Origin: Chitinophagales bacterium
GTDB lineage: Bacteria > Bacteroidota > Bacteroidia > Chitinophagales > Chitinophagaceae
Direction: 5' to 3'
DNA: 64,000 nt
Assembly (NCBI GenBank): GCA_020636505.1
Contig: JACJXR010000001.1
Span: forward strand, 186,001-250,000
The notes beneath the pieces were generated by a model. It saw only the letters and a list, made by a program, of their open reading frames with translations. It did not search any database and was not told where the DNA came from. Shown piece by piece: positions 53,371 to 61,356 of this stretch (positions are counted from its first letter, which is position 1; each line of letters begins with the position of its first letter). A program made the position numbers and the translations under genes.

Positions 53371-53395
53371 CTTGTTGGTGAGGAACACCAACAAG
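53371..53395. repeat. Short palindrome, copy f (spacer inverted)
   Basis: CTTGTTGGTG-AGGAA-CACCAACAAG: the arms are perfect, but the spacer is the reverse complement of TTCCT found in copies d and e, while the flanks (CC before, CATG after) keep the same orientation. It lies upstream of the first YD-like gene. Confidence 0.85.
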
Positions 53396-53428
53396 CATGA
53401 AGATATACCATTTCGTTATCTTTAATAG
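53396..53428 (+). repeat. Shared upstream segment of the YD-like paralogues, copy 1
   Basis: About 33 bp (AGATAT-R-CCATTTCG, TTATCTTTAATAG) that recurs before the second paralogue at 54344-54376. It contains TATCTTTA, close to the -7 consensus, and may carry the promoter. Confidence 0.6.
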
Positions 53429-53464
53429 GAACTATGCTTTCAAACTTGTCATAAGCTATTAACT

Positions 53465-54301
53465 ATGAAAGCAATTTATCTATCTGTATTATTATCACTG
53501 CCAATCACTTCTGTGGCGCAGGTATATCACTTCAACGAATGGGAGATGTCACCTTTAAATGGCAACCCAAAGCTTGTTCGTTATGTTTCTGTCTATTCAG
53601 ATAATTTAGAAGAACTCCGAACTCTGGAAATAGATACCAATCTCTGGAATATTGATAGTTTTAATATTACCGGACAAACAATGGTATCATATCGGGTAGT
53701 AAATGGTGCGCTCAATCCATTGGCAAGATATAACTACCAATTTGATAATAAGGGTAACGTAGTGAAAAGACTATGCTATGATGAGAAAGGTGATACCAGT
53801 TGCCGTATTGTATATACATATAATTCAAGAGGAGACTTAATAGAAGAAAAACATTTTGTTGACGACACCACTATTGGCAGACACTATAAATTTTCTTACA
53901 AGTCAGGCCTTTGTACGTTGATGTTAGAACTGAATCAGAACTGTGATTATAAAACGACTTATAAGTATGATAAAAGTGGTAGGATGTTAGAAGAAATCCA
54001 CTATTATGACCGAGATACACCAAGTATAAAATATATATACGATGTAATAGAGAACACAAGGTCTTTTTGGGTTTTTTCTAGATTAAACAGCAAAACTACG
54101 TTTGATAATTATCACAATGAGATTCTATGTAGCGCTTATAATCGAGATGGTTCTATATTCTGGAATTTTATTACAGAATATGTTTACGATAGTTTGGGCA
54201 ACTGGACACGTCGCATTGAAGATGACAGAAAAGATAATGGCATTATTTCTAACTGGGGACCATGGTATAAGTTAACTGTTCGTGAAATAGAATATTATTA
54301 A
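53465..54301 (+). CDS. Secreted YD-repeat-like protein, paralogue 1
   Basis: The 278-residue protein has a signal peptide (MKAIYLSVLLSLPITSVAQ) and repeated strands of the YD/RHS-like type (YNYQFDNKGNVVKRLCYDEKGDT, YTYNSRGDLIEEKHFVDD, YKYDKSGRMLEEIHYYDRD). It ends in VREIEYY. It lacks the core and toxin parts of RHS proteins, so it is more likely a secreted or surface protein of unknown role. The next gene is a paralogue with a similar start and an identical REIEYY end. Confidence 0.7.
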   Translation: MKAIYLSVLLSLPITSVAQVYHFNEWEMSPLNGNPKLVRYVSVYSDNLEELRTLEIDTNLWNIDSFNITGQTMVSYRVVNGALNPLARYNYQFDNKGNVVKRLCYDEKGDTSCRIVYTYNSRGDLIEEKHFVDDTTIGRHYKFSYKSGLCTLMLELNQNCDYKTTYKYDKSGRMLEEIHYYDRDTPSIKYIYDVIENTRSFWVFSRLNSKTTFDNYHNEILCSAYNRDGSIFWNFITEYVYDSLGNWTRRIEDDRKDNGIISNWGPWYKLTVREIEYY

Positions 54302-54318
54302 TACAGCTCTCATTCACC

Positions 54319-54343
54319 CTTGTTCGTGTTCCTCACCAGCTGG
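54319..54343. repeat. Short palindrome, copy g (degraded)
   Basis: CTTGTTCGTG-TTCCT-CACCAGCTGG: the spacer is intact, one arm has one change and the other several. It is preceded by CATTCACC as in copy f. Confidence 0.65.
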
Positions 54344-54376
54344 CATAAAGATATGCCATTTCGTTATCTTTAATAG
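54344..54376 (+). repeat. Shared upstream segment of the YD-like paralogues, copy 2
   Basis: Matches 53396-53428 at nearly all positions, showing that palindrome, promoter region and gene were duplicated together. Confidence 0.6.
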
Positions 54377-54403
54377 ATACTGCCATTCTAAAAATCATTT
54401 GTT

Positions 54404-55291
54404 ATGAGGCATGTATTGATTGCCATATTGTTCTTATCTCGTTTAACCTGTTCTGCACAGGAATACGAACAACAATTGATTGAAGAAAAACTGAAGGGTA
54501 ATGTAAAAAAGGTATCCTACTTGTATTGCCATTTTAGTGATACCGCACAATTCAAGAATATTCCTAAAAGTATTGATGAAGTACTTAACATACACGACAA
54601 CTGTTGGAGACATTATTGTGTAGACAGCTTTAACACCCACGGTTATAAAATTCTCAGTTATAAATCAATGGATGGAAATATAAGCTTGGTCAGTAGAATA
54701 CAATATGAATTTGATGAAAAGAATCGCAAAACAAAACAACAAACATTCAATGGCGATACTCTTGTAGGTCTGTATTATAAATACAAATATGATACAGCAG
54801 GCAATTTGGTTCAAGAAAACTCTTATGTGAGAGACTTACAAAACAAGGAAATTCAAGAACGTTCAATAACATACAAATATGAGTTCGGTAGGCTTGTCGG
54901 CGTGACCGATTCAAATTGCACTGACGGTGCAATTACTAGAATCATCGAATACAATTATATCAAACGTTATCAAATTCCAGTGCTACAAAAAATACTTTCT
55001 AGCGCATACGGCGGTGTTGACACAACTTACTATCCATACAATGAAAGATCGAATAAGATACTTAGATATGCCGCACAAACTTGGGGATTGCCGCATACAA
55101 CTTACGACGAATACGATAACCCTATACTTCAACAATATAATGGTAGAGATACTGTATATAGTTACAAAACCGTTTACATCTATGACAAGTTTGGCAACTG
55201 GATACTGAAAGTTGCAGAAGCTCTTAAGCAAGGCATATCAATTGACTTTGTTGCAAAAGATGTTATTATACGTGAAATAGAATATTATTAA
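54404..55291 (+). CDS. Secreted YD-repeat-like protein, paralogue 2
   Basis: The 295-residue protein has a signal peptide (MRHVLIAILFLSRLTCSAQ), the conserved VDSFN..G..(M/I)(V/L)SY segment, YD-like strands (IQYEFDEKNRKTKQQTFNGDTLVGLYYKYKYDTAGNLVQENSY) and ends in IREIEYY, as in paralogue 1. Divergence is high, so the duplication is old or the pair came in together. Function is unknown. Confidence 0.7.
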   Translation: MRHVLIAILFLSRLTCSAQEYEQQLIEEKLKGNVKKVSYLYCHFSDTAQFKNIPKSIDEVLNIHDNCWRHYCVDSFNTHGYKILSYKSMDGNISLVSRIQYEFDEKNRKTKQQTFNGDTLVGLYYKYKYDTAGNLVQENSYVRDLQNKEIQERSITYKYEFGRLVGVTDSNCTDGAITRIIEYNYIKRYQIPVLQKILSSAYGGVDTTYYPYNERSNKILRYAAQTWGLPHTTYDEYDNPILQQYNGRDTVYSYKTVYIYDKFGNWILKVAEALKQGISIDFVAKDVIIREIEYY

Positions 55292-55324
55292 TACTACTCA
55301 GGTAGCTCACCAACGCAAACAATT

Positions 55325-55382
55325 GTCATTGCGAGGAGATGGTTACTATGTCACCATCGACGTTGCAATCTCGTTATAACAC
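55325..55382. repeat. 58-bp structured repeat (REP-like), copy 2
   Basis: This copy is homologous to 51454-51511. The inner stem is ATGGTTAC/GTCACCAT: the third pair changed from A-T to G-C on both sides, supporting a folded form. One other stem position is mismatched. Confidence 0.75.
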
Positions 55383-55391
55383 CCTTACAGA

Positions 55392-55423
55392 TTTGACAAA
55401 TAATGCTATTTATTGTATATTTG
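55392..55423 (+). promoter_or_regulatory. Promoter TTTG-N20-TATATTTG
   Basis: TTTG (55392-55395), a 20-bp spacer and TATATTTG (55416-55423) form the best Bacteroidota promoter match in the window, 77 bp upstream of the terminase-like gene. Confidence 0.65.
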
Positions 55424-55449
55424 TTATTATTAATCAACCACTCATTACT

Positions 55450-55484
55450 CCCTCTCTCTAAAGGGAGAGGGCCGGGGTGAGGGT
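55450..55484. repeat. CCCTCTC/GAGAGGG hairpin with GCCGGGGTGAGGGT tail
   Basis: CCCTCTC and GAGAGGG form a 7-bp stem, followed by GCCGGGGTGAGGGT. From memory, this kind of sequence recurs between genes in many bacterial genomes as a REP-like element. Here it lies in the 5' leader of the terminase-like gene. Confidence 0.5.
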
Positions 55485-55499
55485 CTAAACATCTACACC

Positions 55500-56102
55500 A
55501 TGAATCAAAAACAACACTCCTTTGTAACGGAGTATTTACGGATCGGCGATAAGGTCATCGCCTACAAGATCGCTTACCAATGCGATTCCACCAATCTTGA
55601 AACACTTATATCCTCCGCCAACAGGCTCATGAAACACCCCGAAGTGGCCAAGGCCATCGAGGATGTACAATCGCGTATACGGGCGCAGGTGGAGTATGAG
55701 CTGAAACAAGAACTGCGGCGCGAATTGCTGACCGTACAACGCAAACGCGAATTGTTGGCAGCCATCGCCACGGGAGACATATCCGTGGAGCAAAACTACA
55801 AAGGCAGAGATTGTAAAACATGCACACAGTTTGCCAAGCCCACCATCAACCAAATGCTCAAGGCCATAGACATAGACAGCAAATTGGCGGGGCATTATGT
55901 ATCCAACAAGAATGTCCATGACTCAACACAACCTGTTAAACCGGTTGAAAACACAGAATCAACCCTACAAAACGAAATAGCCGACACGCAAGAGTTGGAT
56001 ATAATGACCGAAGAGCGATTGGAACATTTCTTGTCACCACAAGAGCAGCACACCAACAACATTCCACTCATTGCGGCCAAGCAATACAGGCAACTGGAGT
56101 GA
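55500..56102 (+). CDS. Orphan phage terminase small subunit-like protein
   Basis: The 200-residue protein has an N-terminal helix-turn-helix region as in terminase small subunits: NQKQHSFVTEYLRIGDKVIAYKIAYQCDS ... LISSANRLMKHPEVAKAIEDVQSRIR (~1-65), followed by a coiled, charged part (VEYELKQELRRELLTVQRKRELLAAIATGD) and a Gln/Thr-rich tail. Such proteins recognise viral DNA for packaging. There is no large terminase, portal or other phage gene nearby, so it is a remnant or an adapted DNA-binding protein. Confidence 0.7.
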   Translation: MNQKQHSFVTEYLRIGDKVIAYKIAYQCDSTNLETLISSANRLMKHPEVAKAIEDVQSRIRAQVEYELKQELRRELLTVQRKRELLAAIATGDISVEQNYKGRDCKTCTQFAKPTINQMLKAIDIDSKLAGHYVSNKNVHDSTQPVKPVENTESTLQNEIADTQELDIMTEERLEHFLSPQEQHTNNIPLIAAKQYRQLE

Positions 56103-56323
56103 GTATTGATTACCAACGATTAAGACATCTGCAACAACCGCAATACCCAAAACGTTGAGAACCAAGCAGTCCAAAAAACATCGTCTGAGAAAAGTAATAT
56201 TCTACAACAATTCGCAACAAATGAAGAGTGAACACCGTTTATAAACCGTCCTAATGATGAATAATTCACAACAGTTTATGACTATAATATTGTCCCATTA
56301 TTACCTCTTTCTTATATTTAACG

Positions 56324-57826
56324 ATGTTTAATCGCTTCCTTCTCGGTGGCCTCTTGCTACCTGTATGTGTGTTTATGAATACCGTTCCTGTCGGTGCTCA
56401 ACCAACTTCCATTTCAAACAACATCAACAAAGCTTACGAGGTACTTACAGACGCCTATAAAGAAATGAACTACAACAATACCGTAGGCGATATGCGCATG
56501 GTGGCGAGCGGTGGTTATTATCATACAGGGCATTACGATCAGCCGGGCAGTACCAAAGAGTATAAGATGGTCAGCCATATCCTTGTTGCAAGGTCGGGAG
56601 ACAAAGTGGTGCGCAGAGATACCTTTTCAAGAATGGGTAGCGAGGTGGTGTCTTACTACGACATAGACGGCACATCGTTGGAAGTGAAGGAAGCCAACGA
56701 GAAAGTGGAAGTAAGCAAGTACGACAAAGAGAAGTATACCTACAAGTCGGCGTTGTTGAGCCCTAACCTACTATTGCAATTGGCTTTGAACAATGCATCC
56801 AACAACAGCTATGTGGCGTCGGATAAAAAACACCACATCATTCGCCACAACAACGCGTCAGGCGATGTATTCTATATGTACATCAACACCACTACATACT
56901 TTCTTGATAAGGTGGAGCAGCCGATGTACGACAAAGTGACCGGCGACTATTTCATAACCACCACTTTCGAAGAGTATGATGTACACGACGGCTTTCAGAT
57001 ACCTACGGTCATCAACACCATGAACATGCGCGACAGCTCATACATCTACAAGCTACATGTATCGGTTAAGAGCATCTTTCCGGGATTGATAAGCAGCGAT
57101 GTGTCTCTGAACAAACAAGAAGTGGGCGAATGGTTGTACTCCATACCACTGACCAAATGGAATACCAAGGCCGTGGTTGCCGATCTTAACGACTATCTCG
57201 TGGTGTTTGACATTCCCGATGGTCCGGAAGCAGGCTACGCATTGTTGGACTATCTAAAGAAGGCTTTTCATAACAAAGAGGTACGTTACTGTATCATCAG
57301 CCACCACCACCCCGACCATATGGGCGGTATCAGGCCGTTCATGGAGTCAGGTGCCACTATTGTGACCACCAAAGGCAACAAAGAGCTGATAGACGAGATA
57401 GCTGTCAATAAGCATATGAATGGAGCGGATGTTAGGGTAAAGAAACCCATCACAGCCAAGTACCTGTTCATCGACTATAAGTACGACCTGAGAGCATCGG
57501 GCCGCACCATCAACATATACCCAATCAACCGTAAATCCAGCCATACGGACGAGTATTTGATATCCTACATCCCGTCGGACAGAATATTGATAGAAGGCGA
57601 CCTTGTTAAAGCTTGGGACCTTAGAGATGAGCGCAAACCAACCGACAGAGAATCTTCACTGATAGAGTATGTAAGCGATAACAAGATATATCCCAAATAC
57701 ATCTTACAAACTTGGCCGTTAGAAAACAGCCCCAAACTCATCGAATATGAGTTGCTGGTTCCAGGTAGCTCAAACAAGCTCAAGCATACATCCAAAAAGA
57801 TATTGGACGTCTTCAAAGGCGAGTAA
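56324..57826 (+). CDS. Secreted metallo-beta-lactamase-fold hydrolase
   Basis: The 500-residue protein has a signal peptide (~1-25, ending VGAQ), a ~250-residue N-terminal lipoprotein-carrier-like or beta-rich domain, and an MBL domain with the metal motif SHHHPDHMGGIRPF (~326-333) and later KSSHTDEYLISYIPSDRILIEGDLV (~405-429), supplying further ligands. The substrate is unknown. It is a single gene with its own terminator. The 220-bp gap before it shows no clear signal except a TATATTTA near 56315. Confidence 0.83.
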   Translation: MFNRFLLGGLLLPVCVFMNTVPVGAQPTSISNNINKAYEVLTDAYKEMNYNNTVGDMRMVASGGYYHTGHYDQPGSTKEYKMVSHILVARSGDKVVRRDTFSRMGSEVVSYYDIDGTSLEVKEANEKVEVSKYDKEKYTYKSALLSPNLLLQLALNNASNNSYVASDKKHHIIRHNNASGDVFYMYINTTTYFLDKVEQPMYDKVTGDYFITTTFEEYDVHDGFQIPTVINTMNMRDSSYIYKLHVSVKSIFPGLISSDVSLNKQEVGEWLYSIPLTKWNTKAVVADLNDYLVVFDIPDGPEAGYALLDYLKKAFHNKEVRYCIISHHHPDHMGGIRPFMESGATIVTTKGNKELIDEIAVNKHMNGADVRVKKPITAKYLFIDYKYDLRASGRTINIYPINRKSSHTDEYLISYIPSDRILIEGDLVKAWDLRDERKPTDRESSLIEYVSDNKIYPKYILQTWPLENSPKLIEYELLVPGSSNKLKHTSKKILDVFKGE

Positions 57827-57831
57827 GCAAT

Positions 57832-57863
57832 AAAAAAGCAGGTTCCTCGGAACCTGCTTTTTT
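57832..57863. terminator. Bidirectional terminator
   Basis: AAAAAAGCAGGTTCC and GGAACCTGCTTTTTT form a perfect 15-bp stem with a 2-base loop between convergent genes. Confidence 0.93.
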
Positions 57864-57880
57864 ATAAATGTCTTTTTCGA

Positions 57881-59020
57881 TTACTGCATGGAAGAACCGC
57901 TAGCAGCAGGGTATATCGTCTTATTCAGATCGTATATCACAGGAGCCAAATTGACAAGTCCGTTCACATTGAACTTCCAATCCAATCTGCCCGAAGTATC
58001 GAACGAGTAAAGGATCTTATCATAACCACCGATGTATATATGGTTGTTGTATACTATCGGAGAGCTAAGTACAAGAGCACCTGTACGGTATCTCCATCTA
58101 AGAGAACCGTCGATGATGTTTATCGCATAAACATAGTTGTCGAAGCTACCGAAGTAGATGGTGTTGTCGTATGCATAAGCTGCACCTGCCAACCTTTCGT
58201 CTGTTTTGTATACCCATCTTGGAGCATGTGCCACAGAGTCTATACAGTACATGGTATTCCCGAAAGGATAGATGATGTTGCCACCATAGTATATTGGTGC
58301 GGCATCATAGCCTACACCGCCACCCGGTGGGTTGAAATTCCATATTTCAAGACCTGTCAACAAGTCAACACAATGCAACCTTGCAGAACCTGTAACATAC
58401 AAAGAGCCGCCACCTACTGTAGGATTGGAAGCATTACCCGATGCAGTGAAAGACCACGCCAAAATGCTGATATCATTTTGGTTGACCATATACACTTTGT
58501 CTTGTATCGTGAAGATGAATTGATCATTATAGAACACTCCTGAAGAACTGATAGGATCACCATACTTAACAGTCGATTTTACTATCACCTTGGTCTTATA
58601 GTCGAATACGATCACATAACCACCTGCTGTACTGGTGTAACACAAACCGCCTTTCACAGATATGGCACCGTTTATCGTTCTATTGGCATCATCTATGAAA
58701 AATTCTCTGATTGTATCGCTGATGGTTCCTTTATCGGCATCCATTACCACAATACCCATGTCAGTTCTTACAAGTGCGGTTCCATCCTCAACTACAGGCT
58801 CTTGCGTTATCAGATTCGTTCCGAAATCCTTCTCCCAAATGTGTGCACCCGTCGCAGGGTTAAGTGCATACAACACATTGCTTTGTGAAGTTATATACAA
58901 TGCGGGCCTTTTGGCTGGTATCAAAGGCTCATCAGTGCTAAACTCAGGCTTCGCGCACGAAGCGATTAGCGCTATCAAAGCTGAAAATAATATAACATTC
59001 CTCATCTGACTTCGCAGCAT
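57881..59020 (-). CDS. PQQ-repeat (BamB-like) beta-propeller lipoprotein
   Basis: The 379-residue lipoprotein (lipobox LIASC) has several PQQ-type blades: LYALNPATGAHIWEKDFG, LHCVDLLTGLEIWNFNPPGGGVGYDAAPIYYGGNIIYPFG, VYAINIIDGSLRWRYRTGALVLSSPIVYNNHIYIGG, LYSFDTSGRLDWKF. The tryptophan-docking repeats are regular. It resembles BamB but could equally be a surface-binding propeller. The start may be the ATG at 59005 (MRNVILFSALI) rather than 59020. Confidence 0.82.
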   Translation of the reverse strand: MLRSQMRNVILFSALIALIASCAKPEFSTDEPLIPAKRPALYITSQSNVLYALNPATGAHIWEKDFGTNLITQEPVVEDGTALVRTDMGIVVMDADKGTISDTIREFFIDDANRTINGAISVKGGLCYTSTAGGYVIVFDYKTKVIVKSTVKYGDPISSSGVFYNDQFIFTIQDKVYMVNQNDISILAWSFTASGNASNPTVGGGSLYVTGSARLHCVDLLTGLEIWNFNPPGGGVGYDAAPIYYGGNIIYPFGNTMYCIDSVAHAPRWVYKTDERLAGAAYAYDNTIYFGSFDNYVYAINIIDGSLRWRYRTGALVLSSPIVYNNHIYIGGYDKILYSFDTSGRLDWKFNVNGLVNLAPVIYDLNKTIYPAASGSSMQ

Positions 59021-59090
59021 TTTCTGTAGTTAATGTTTAAGTAATGCAAAATAGGCGATTTCAGGTGTTATTGCAAGACGATATTAAAAT

Positions 59091-59124
59091 AAATCCGGCT
59101 TTTTCTCGCGAAAAAGCCGGATTT
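59091..59124. terminator. Terminator after the hpf gene (also downstream of the PQQ gene promoter region)
   Basis: AAATCCGGCTTTTTC and GAAAAAGCCGGATTT form a perfect 15-bp stem with a TCGC loop; it follows hpf on the minus strand. Confidence 0.88.
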
Positions 59125-59149
59125 ATATTCAAAAAATGACAAATCTATA

Positions 59150-59449
59150 CTACGCCAACATTTTATCTTTTTGGCGTTTGATTCTGTTGACCATGGAGTC
59201 GAATGCATGGTCAAATGATTCTTCGAATGTTTTGGATTGTTGTTTGACAAAAAATGAATGTTTGGGAACATGCACCTTGATCTCCGCGACCTTGTCTTTT
59301 ATCTTATGTACAATGTTATCGAGCTTCAGGTATACTTCCACCCTGATGATATTGTCATGGAACGTAGAGAGCTTCTCTAGCTTTTTATTGACATGGTCAA
59401 TCAATTTGTAATCTGCATCGAAATGCACTGTCTGAATCTGCACGTTCAT
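59150..59449 (-). CDS. hpf: Ribosome hibernation promoting factor
   Basis: The 99-residue protein has the HPF/RaiA pattern: MNVQIQTVHFDADYKLIDHVNKKLEKLSTFHDNIIRVEVYLKLDN ... VAEIKVHVPKHSFFVKQQSKTFEESFDHAFDSMVNRIKRQKDK. It is of the short form and lacks the C-terminal dimerisation domain. It binds the 30S subunit and keeps ribosomes inactive in stationary phase. It follows the recombinase gene by 30 bp. Confidence 0.93.
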   Translation of the reverse strand: MNVQIQTVHFDADYKLIDHVNKKLEKLSTFHDNIIRVEVYLKLDNIVHKIKDKVAEIKVHVPKHSFFVKQQSKTFEESFDHAFDSMVNRIKRQKDKMLA

Positions 59450-59479
59450 ATTATCACAATTTTAAGGTTAACAATAGAC

Positions 59480-60370
59480 CTACCCTCGCGGGTGACTGGC
59501 CTTATGAATTTCTTTAAGTTTTTCAATGTTGTTATGCGTATACACCTGTGTAGCCGCAAGGCTGGAATGGCCCAGCAAGTCTTTTATGGCTTGTATGTTC
59601 GCACCGTTGTTCAATAAATGAGTGGCGAAAGTATGCCTCAGTATGTGTGGGCTTTTCTTACTCAAAGACGTCACCGTCTGCAAATAGGTCTTTACCACTC
59701 GGTATATATATCCGGGGTATAGTTTATTGCCGTTTTCCAATACCAATAAGTGAGTGCTGTCGTATTCCTCCAACTGTTTCTTTTCCTGTATGTATCGCTT
59801 CATTTCACCTAGCAACTCATTATTAACCGGTATCAAGCGCTCTTTATTGCCCTTACCCAAAACTCTTATCTGCTTCAATTGCCATTCCAAATCCTTCTCT
59901 TTCAATTGCAGCAGCTCATTACGGCGCATACCTGTTTGGTAGAGCAATGTACAAATAAGCCTATCTGTAAAGCCCTTGAATCCTTCTCCAAACGAAAGCT
60001 CTTCCAAAAGCACTTCCGTCTCCTGTTCCTTCAGGTAAGAAGGTAGCCTTTCGGGCAGCTTTTGAGAATGAAGCATCTTCACAGGGTTCTTCTCCACATG
60101 GCCCTGCTTCAGTAAATATTTGTAAAACGAATTAAGCGATGACAGCTTTCTGTTGAGTGTCCTCGCAGAGTTCTTGCCGTCCTTCATATCGGCAAGCCAG
60201 CTTCTGATATGAAAATGAGTAACCTCTTGTGTATCGGTTATATCAAAACCGTCGGTAGTGTAATCGAAAAACTGTGTGAGGTCTTTTTGGTATGCTATCA
60301 GGGTGTGCTGAGAATATCTTTTCTCGTACCTAAGGTATTGTATGAAGTCCGATAGCTTGGTGGTAATCAT
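59480..60370 (-). CDS. Tyrosine recombinase XerC/XerD type
   Basis: The 296-residue protein has the N-terminal core-binding domain (TTKLSDFIQYLRYEKRYSQHTLIAYQKDL) and the catalytic domain with Arg in YQTGMRRNELLQL (~152), HILRHTFATHLL (~243, His and Arg) and GHSSLAATQVYTHNN (~266, His and Tyr nucleophile). The length is that of chromosomal Xer proteins that resolve dimers. XerC and XerD cannot be told apart here. The rpsU-xer-hpf order is seen in other Bacteroidota, so this is the housekeeping enzyme rather than a phage integrase. Confidence 0.92.
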   Translation of the reverse strand: MITTKLSDFIQYLRYEKRYSQHTLIAYQKDLTQFFDYTTDGFDITDTQEVTHFHIRSWLADMKDGKNSARTLNRKLSSLNSFYKYLLKQGHVEKNPVKMLHSQKLPERLPSYLKEQETEVLLEELSFGEGFKGFTDRLICTLLYQTGMRRNELLQLKEKDLEWQLKQIRVLGKGNKERLIPVNNELLGEMKRYIQEKKQLEEYDSTHLLVLENGNKLYPGYIYRVVKTYLQTVTSLSKKSPHILRHTFATHLLNNGANIQAIKDLLGHSSLAATQVYTHNNIEKLKEIHKASHPRG

Positions 60371-60411
60371 AAAAAACTGGTATCGTAAATATACAATATT
60401 ACGATACCAGT
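60371..60411 (-). terminator. Terminator between rpsU and the recombinase gene
   Basis: ACTGGTATCGTAA and TTACGATACCAGT form a perfect 13-bp stem with a 10-base loop, followed on the minus strand by five T, directly before the recombinase start codon. Confidence 0.85.
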
Positions 60412-60452
60412 AGCAATAGTATTAACGTACAGGTTTTGTTAAAACCGTCGTA

Positions 60453-60650
60453 TTATTTTTCTATTTTACCTGATTCGATCTGCTGCTTATAGATAGCTTT
60501 CAGAACCTGAGTACGCTTCTTGATCGACGGCTTAGTGAACGCCTGACGGTCGCGTAACTGATTGAGTACACGTGATTTCTCGTACTTTTTCTTGTACTTC
60601 TTCAGTGCCTTATCTATATTTTCGCAATCTTTAGAGTCTATTATCAACAT
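60453..60650 (-). CDS. rpsU: 30S ribosomal protein S21
   Basis: The 65-residue protein has the S21 pattern: IIDSKDCENIDKALKKYKKKYEKSRVLNQLRDRQAFTKPSIKKRTQVLKAIYKQQ. Start chosen at the ATG at 60650; the open frame extends to 60689, but the extra residues are not part of S21 and overlap the promoter. Confidence 0.95.
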   Translation of the reverse strand: MLIIDSKDCENIDKALKKYKKKYEKSRVLNQLRDRQAFTKPSIKKRTQVLKAIYKQQIESGKIEK

Positions 60651-60686
60651 AGTATTTAATACCCCCTTTTGTGTTTTTAAGGACGG

Positions 60687-60694
60687 CAAAGGTA
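60687..60694 (-). promoter_or_regulatory. rpsU -7 element TACCTTTG
   Basis: On the minus strand TACCTTTG fits TAnnTTTG, with a TTG about 20 bp upstream and the start codon 36 bp downstream. Confidence 0.55.
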
Positions 60695-60745
60695 TGTTTT
60701 TTTCTAAATTTGGACAAGAATATTAATACGTAAATTGCAGAATAA

Positions 60746-60753
60746 TAATTTTG
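60746..60753 (+). promoter_or_regulatory. -7 element TAATTTTG of the divergent lipoprotein gene
   Basis: TAATTTTG fits TAnnTTTG and lies about 47 bp before the lipoprotein start, divergent from the rpsU promoter. Confidence 0.45.
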
Positions 60754-60800
60754 GCTCGGATAATGCGTTTGTTTATTGAGAAAACGTGATGAAAGCTCCT

Positions 60801-61355
60801 ATGAATAAGAAGTACTTTTTATATATAACTCTGCTGATAAGCCTTATCTCCTGTAAGAAATCCAATGAGAATGCATCATTGGATAACGGACTGTTTGACC
60901 GACCATACTGCAATGATCCTGAGGCGGTTAACTACAACAGAGACTTCCCTGGCATACCGGATAGCACTGTTTGTTATTACCCCATCGATGTATTTGTGGG
61001 CTCTTACATGATGAAGGACTCCATATTCAATGCGGAATACGAACTGGACACTGTTTTGGAGTATACGATAACTTTGAAATCGTCCAATAAGACAAACCTT
61101 TCCGTAACGGGCTTCTGTACTGGCGGTGAATCGCTGCGGTTCACTGCGGATAAATACAACAAGGCGGTGGCAGACTCCACCTATCTTGCCGACTCGACCA
61201 AATTGCCGGGCCAACTTACTTGCAGCAAGCAAGACACGCTAACAGGTTTATTGTTGCGCAACTTGCCTGACAGCAGCCTTATCAAAATAGACTGGTTGAT
61301 ACTGAGTGATACCGGCTTGAATTATCATATAGGAACCGGCACAAAAATCAAATGA
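60801..61355 (+). CDS. Uncharacterised Cys-lipoprotein
   Basis: The 184-residue lipoprotein (lipobox SLISC, then KKSNENAS) has a CNDPEAVNYNRDFPGIPDSTVCYYP segment, the cysteine-flanked motif often seen in Bacteroidota surface proteins, followed by strand-rich sequence. No enzyme motif is visible. Other in-frame starts lie at 60789 (ATG) and 60786 (GTG). It ends 1 bp before the riboflavin synthase gene, so the two are co-transcribed. Confidence 0.75.
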   Translation: MNKKYFLYITLLISLISCKKSNENASLDNGLFDRPYCNDPEAVNYNRDFPGIPDSTVCYYPIDVFVGSYMMKDSIFNAEYELDTVLEYTITLKSSNKTNLSVTGFCTGGESLRFTADKYNKAVADSTYLADSTKLPGQLTCSKQDTLTGLLLRNLPDSSLIKIDWLILSDTGLNYHIGTGTKIK

Positions 61356-61356
61356 T

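Noticed and set aside
46989..54343. Integron attC sites as an explanation for the palindromes
   Set aside because: The arms do not fit the GTTRRRY/RYYYAAC core sites, the repeats are shorter than usual attC sites, and no integron integrase is present. The only recombinase in the window is a housekeeping Xer protein.
46989..54343. CRISPR array
   Set aside because: The repeats are separated by whole genes rather than 30-40-bp spacers, and there are no cas genes.
53465..55291. RHS toxin system
   Set aside because: The proteins have only loose YD-like strands, are below 300 residues, and lack the RHS core, toxin tip and an immunity gene.
59480..60370. Phage or island integrase
   Set aside because: The length, sequence and rpsU/hpf neighbourhood fit a chromosomal Xer recombinase; no attachment site or phage genes are near.
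60655..61356. FMN riboswitch for riboflavin synthase
   Set aside because: No conserved RFN elements are visible, and the gene is read from a lipoprotein gene directly upstream.
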